Below, piece after piece: positions 62,101 through 64,000 of a DNA stretch of 64,000 nt. This stretch comes from Aldehydirespirator sp965220485 (GTDB lineage Bacteria > Actinomycetota > Acidimicrobiia > Acidimicrobiales > Aldehydirespiratoraceae). The position numbers were made by a program, and so were the translations under genes. Each line of letters starts with the position of its first letter. Positions within the stretch are counted from its first letter, which is position 1. Under the pieces are notes generated by a model. The model was not told the origin of the DNA. It saw only the letters and a program-made list of their open reading frames with translations, and searched no databases. The stretch is from assembly GCA_965220485.1 (NCBI GenBank), contig OZ244832.1, positions 1,798,001-1,862,000 on the forward strand. The letters are read 5' to 3'.

Positions 62101-64000
62101 CGTCACCCGCCACGACTTGGTTGACGGCCAGAAGGTGCTGAACACCAGCCGGGGCAATCTGCCTGTCAACTTCTCCCTCGCCACCCAGGGCACCTTCTTG
62201 ACAGCAGGGCGGCCCGTCAGCCAGACCATGTTGAGAGGCTCCACGACGATGCAGGTGGTGGAGCGGACCGTCGACGACTCCCAGGAAGAGAACGCCGGCT
62301 GGGCGAAGCTGACCCTCCAGCCAGGCGGCGACCAGTACTTGATTGACGAGACCGCCAGCAGTGCGACTATCGAGATTCAGGACAACGAGCCCCCACGCGT
62401 CAGCATCTACCCCTCCCCGGGGAGCCTGGGCTCCTACGAAGGTGGCGTCGGCGCTGTCGACGAGGGAGAGGGCTTCACCACGGTCGTCCGCCGACGCTAC
62501 GGCAACATGCGCGCGCCGCTGACGGTGTACCTGAAACAAAGCTCCACGCAGTGCGTCGACAACGTGCAGATGCCCCGTTTTGTCAGCCCCCTGCCGGCGT
62601 CGGTGGATGACAAGGCCGTGGAGGTCACCTTGGACGCCGGGTCGGCCAGCGCCCGGTACACGCTGCACAACACGCTGGAAGACACCATATATGAGTGCGA
62701 CATGCTCATTGCTACCGAAGTCGCCGCCAACCCATCCCAGACTTCGGGGACGCCCGCCTACCGCCCGGCGCGGGCCGAGGACCCCTACGTGGACTCCGAA
62801 GGCCGCAGCCACGTAGGATCCTTCGTCGTAAGGCTGGAGGATGACGACCCCGCCCCCAGCTTTGTGCTCGCGTCCGAGCAACGGCAGAGCGAGGGAGCCG
62901 GAGAGTTCCTAGTCGCCTTCGAATTCATCAATCACCCGTCCGCCTGGCCCACCGAACAAGACATAGCGATTCGTTGGGGGCGCCATGCCTCCGAGGGGCA
63001 CCTCTACGCCGAGGACGAAGCCCTCCCGGGTCTTGACCATGGCGGCTTCGCCGCTGGCGGCTCGTCAATAGCACTTGAATATAGGCTTAATGTAGTTGAC
63101 GATAGACTGGACGAGCACGATGAGAAGTTTATTGTCTATACCAGCGTTTATGGAAAGTTCCCGAGTAGCCCAGGTCCTATTGAGACTGCAGGGGGTCTTG
63201 TAGATTTCCTGCGCTTGCAGCGGGAACGGCAGGGAATTCAAGTTCACGAACTGATCATCGTCGACGACGACCCGGAACCGACGCTGAGTATCGAGGACGT
63301 GGAGGCGGACGAGGACGCGGGAGCGATTACCTTCACTGCCGTCCTGGACGCGCCCACGGGGCGCACGGCTACAGTGGATTGGGCCACCTCCGACGGCACG
63401 GCCAAGGCCGGCGAGGACTACACCGAATCCAGCGGCACGATCAAGTTCACCCGCAGCCGGGAGAGTCCACGCCCCGGTGGAGGCGTTCAAAGCGCTTACC
63501 CGGGTAGCGCCAGGTTCGAGTTCTCCGTCCCGATACTGAACGACGACCTGTACGAGACGGGTGACGAGACCTTCAAGGTCACTCTCTCCAACCCGGAGCA
63601 CGTGCAACTGCCTGACGTGGACCTGCTGGGGGGCGTCCCAGTTCTGGGGCGTGCCGCCGAGGCCACCGGGACCATCCGCGACGACGACCACCCCAGGGTC
63701 ACGGTCGGGTTCGGGCCCGGGCCCCGCCGCGCCGCCGAGGGCGCCGCCGCCGAGCTGCGGGTGGTGCTGGACCGCGACCCCCAGCGCAGCCTGAGCATCC
63801 CGCTGGCCGCCACCGGCCGCGGCGGCGCCACCGCCGGCGACTGGTCCGGGGTGCCCGCCGCGGTGACCTTCGAGGCGGGGACCACCGAGGCCGCCTTCGC
63901 GCTGGCCGCCACCGACGACGACATCGACGACGACGGCGAGAGCGTCGAGGTGGCCTTCGGGCCGCTGCCCGAGCGGGTGAGCGCCGACCCCGCCGCGGCG
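56132..64000 (+). CDS. Giant secreted Calx-beta repeat protein, 3' end outside window
   Basis: One frame without stop from 56123 to the window end, more than 2,600 codons. The earliest ATG is 56132 (MVRSAVAALESHAASPEERG), another is 56234. Both need the in-frame 19-C run at 56362-56380. No ATG, GTG or TTG was seen between that run and the signal peptide (LLAASLLALCVTVTLASFLV, cleavage after SPAHA), so the real start is unclear. From about 56620 I count 21 repeats of ~110 residues. Typical pieces are VTIAADRKHVPEGRSATFTL, VDWATSDGTAKAGEDY and ETFKVTLSNPE, with Asp-rich DDD turns. These are Calx-beta domains, which bind calcium. Likely an exported adhesin or matrix protein. Function not proven. 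Confidence 0.85.
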   Translation, partial: MVRSAVAALESHAASPEERGFRARLQSAASPSTPMPAFPGLWTAAGAAVVAHADRCPPRGSAASASTSCAFGRECADPPPPPPGRLRTCADRRCVGCELVGISGIFKAIAHLFARPLGKARETCCTKSASRPLLAASLLALCVTVTLASFLVSPAHAQSAETSVTIAADRKHVPEGRSATFTLTRNGDISSPLTVRVYSQETDKLEVALDHQITFAAGSDAAKLSVPVEEDGTEDDGDRLRDRLRATVYAAADSAYTVGEPSSATVEIIDDLPAVTVESKDRFTLEKVRARFVLHRTGPLDDDLAVHFRVTQDGDFLEGVPPNSAVIPGGRNALSVDLPLEDDNVSEPNGTVTLTLTAPADAHYQAGDPTSATVPVRDNDTPDVDITADQAVAPKGRSASFTLTRTGGAQTSLTVKVLSQESFPSLPEVQHSVTFEPGATSAKLSVPVTPKDDAPIQDSLLARLSVDATSGYTAGRRPLFPNAARVVIIDSPQVVTIAPKHATRSEGTSAVFTVTRSGERPSTGNLTVPLTVTETGGYVDGTPPAAVVIPNGSTSAEFSVILEDNPNREGNGSVTATLSPPPDAIYDVGTDSSATVTVTDNDPPGLRPLVDIAANRSRVPPGATVHFTLTRTDSDITVPLTVYLYTEETDNIGETRVDHAVIFEAGSDTIELGVMISADDTEGSGRYLRAEMKSSPYYRSGIVHGQFYIIPNEARVTIEDAPETVTIAAVDSVRSEAHGTAEFTVTRSWPPDDDRTVRVAVTHTGAFLDGTPPAEVVIPQGSRSAVLAIALDDDLTHEDAGSVTAAVSPPAGAHYRAGTPGTATVTLHDDDVPAISIRADQPRTPEGRSAAFTLTRSGATTGDLTVRVYTVEPNRALNADGSNPSAAHRNVVFGAGSDTAVLRVPVAGDGMAETGDLLVAEVSPPAAPAPYKRGEPYRAEVEIADEAETVTIEARHRSRLESDGSALFTVTRSGEPNEDLKVQVSVTHTGEFVDGTPPTSVVILRHSRSAELSVVLVDDETAEDNGSVTAAVSPPAAAYYTAGSPGSATVTLIDDDSPAVSINDVRVNESDGSATLTVTLKPATEHTVTMNWTTVDGTAKDAVDLTPGPHFTAIADYTAARSSLAFQPGDTSKTITLTLGDKGNLGVDEDLEQFTVELSGVSGARLADGSGAVTIEDNDPRAELRFSRTDTAATEGGGPVELTVSMAKTRSTERLVSIDWETADGTAKAGEDYAAGSGTLTYQPGEYAKTISLGLIKDDKVHEAEETFKVQLLNPRSSVVVGGDYATVTVADDDNFGVLVEPASLKVYRTTSETYTVRLTAAPTADLRVRIDYSSDSRLSVSPGHLTFTRQNWGTPQKVTVTVAYNASLGSIRLTHNPDNTGNYRTAPNTVLTVEVLGRPRVSIAPAVGTAPENGEAAFTLTRTGDSGVALNVRVDSVEPNRPGVGSSQDNPSSRTADVPMPAGETSVTFTVPVLDDGIPETNDRIEASIQARDGDKYRLGVSGSATVIIIDDDIEMITVAADRSSLSEADGAATFTLTRLAAEAELTVSVLVTQNGDFISGAKPSRVTFPEGSLTAEVTVPLDNDEIDEHHGSVRVEVSVPEDAEYRAGSPGVAEVRVSDDDDPIVAIASADTIVDEGENAVFTLHRSGAAVIPLTVYLEVFWQRALGGAHLIRRLVPVTFGAGSNTATYILSTEDDDVNLSDLLVRVQFMSNQPFAIVGSPDTAEVRIRDDDPARITIEADHQTRVEGQDVTFTLTRYSNIDAELTIPVTVTEVGSFIQGAAPVSFTFPADQQTATFSVPTEDDDWHEADGSVTVTVGERDDYIIVGDASVGPVAVTDNDLAQVVWITRDNSDVVEGSHPKFLIHRWEKVEGLGQFPGGYSAAVNRGPLTVNLNVSHTGDLLKKPLPTTFTISANKSFGILQVAVDDDDLFETDGSVTVEIATGENYAPYYDSFTSQTALISNDDAQQVISVSRLEEYVVEGSPIVFVVTRHDLVDGQKVLNTSRGNLPVNFSLATQGTFLTAGRPVSQTMLRGSTTMQVVERTVDDSQEENAGWAKLTLQPGGDQYLIDETASSATIEIQDNEPPRVSIYPSPGSLGSYEGGVGAVDEGEGFTTVVRRRYGNMRAPLTVYLKQSSTQCVDNVQMPRFVSPLPASVDDKAVEVTLDAGSASARYTLHNTLEDTIYECDMLIATEVAANPSQTSGTPAYRPARAEDPYVDSEGRSHVGSFVVRLEDDDPAPSFVLASEQRQSEGAGEFLVAFEFINHPSAWPTEQDIAIRWGRHASEGHLYAEDEALPGLDHGGFAAGGSSIALEYRLNVVDDRLDEHDEKFIVYTSVYGKFPSSPGPIETAGGLVDFLRLQRERQGIQVHELIIVDDDPEPTLSIEDVEADEDAGAITFTAVLDAPTGRTATVDWATSDGTAKAGEDYTESSGTIKFTRSRESPRPGGGVQSAYPGSARFEFSVPILNDDLYETGDETFKVTLSNPEHVQLPDVDLLGGVPVLGRAAEATGTIRDDDHPRVTVGFGPGPRRAAEGAAAELRVVLDRDPQRSLSIPLAATGRGGATAGDWSGVPAAVTFEAGTTEAAFALAATDDDIDDDGESVEVAFGPLPERVSADPAAA
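56362..56380 (+). repeat. Run of 19 C inside the 5' part of the Calx-beta frame
   Basis: An unbroken C19 tract flanked by CGA and GGGCGG, read as Pro codons. With 19 bases the upstream ATGs and the signal peptide are in one frame; any length change not divisible by three disconnects them. Confidence 0.85.

Overview
The window is about 64 kb of high-GC bacterial DNA that looks like a chromosome piece of an actinomycete-grade bacterium. The best evidence is gene order. Read on the minus strand, tlyA-nadK-recN-pyrG-NUDIX-xerD is the same block known from Mycobacterium and many other Actinomycetota. GTG starts and 4-base ATGA gene overlaps are frequent. An Acidimicrobiia-like lineage is my inference only; no rRNA is present to settle it.

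Layout. 0-10.6 kb: partial trpS, then xerD, a frameshifted NUDIX gene, pyrG, recN, nadK and tlyA (minus), then an M20 amidohydrolase and a FabH-like ketosynthase (plus). 10.7-14.6 kb: an ammonium transporter, a poor non-coding stretch, two unrecognised genes and tRNA-Ala. 14.7-18.7 kb: a small surface-polysaccharide group (pyruvyl transferase, flippase-like membrane protein, UDP-GlcNAc 2-epimerase). 18.8-24.8 kb: moaC, moaA, moeA (molybdenum cofactor), plsY, a zinc-ribbon protein, a SAF-domain protein and uppP. 24.9-35.2 kb: pmbA/tldD, a PAP2 phosphatase, dxs, an NfuA-like protein, a crotonase, ferrochelatase, mutM and a VOC protein. 35.5-38.2 kb: accessory island with a frameshifted NYN nuclease, a possible HEPN protein, an hsdM fragment and a dead HTH gene. 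38.2-40.5 kb: tRNA-Glu, tRNA-Gln, a K+ channel and a SpoU methyltransferase. 40.5-52.2 kb: a purine operon purL-Q-C-E-K-F-D-M-N in which almost every junction is a stop/start overlap. 52.3-56.0 kb: second accessory island with Fic, an AbiE type IV toxin-antitoxin pair and another hsdM fragment. 56.1-64 kb: one giant Calx-beta repeat surface protein, open at the window end.

The most unusual content is repetitive. (1) At least eight gene boundaries carry tandem arrays or duplications whose units are copies of the adjoining stop codon or translation-start region. (2) A dispersed element of roughly 100-165 bp occurs nine times between 0.9 and 38.5 kb. Its arms are conserved, its 33-36 bp core differs in each copy, and it often sits in gene ends. 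(3) A 107-bp hairpin element with 14-bp terminal inverted repeats is present twice in opposite orientation. (4) A 35-bp degenerate repeat lies upstream of the intact fic gene and upstream of an internally deleted fic copy. (5) A run of 19 C lies in frame near the 5' end of the Calx-beta gene.

All functional calls come from reading motifs in the translated sequence. No database search was possible. Starts are chosen by family alignment from memory, ribosome-binding sites and gene overlaps.
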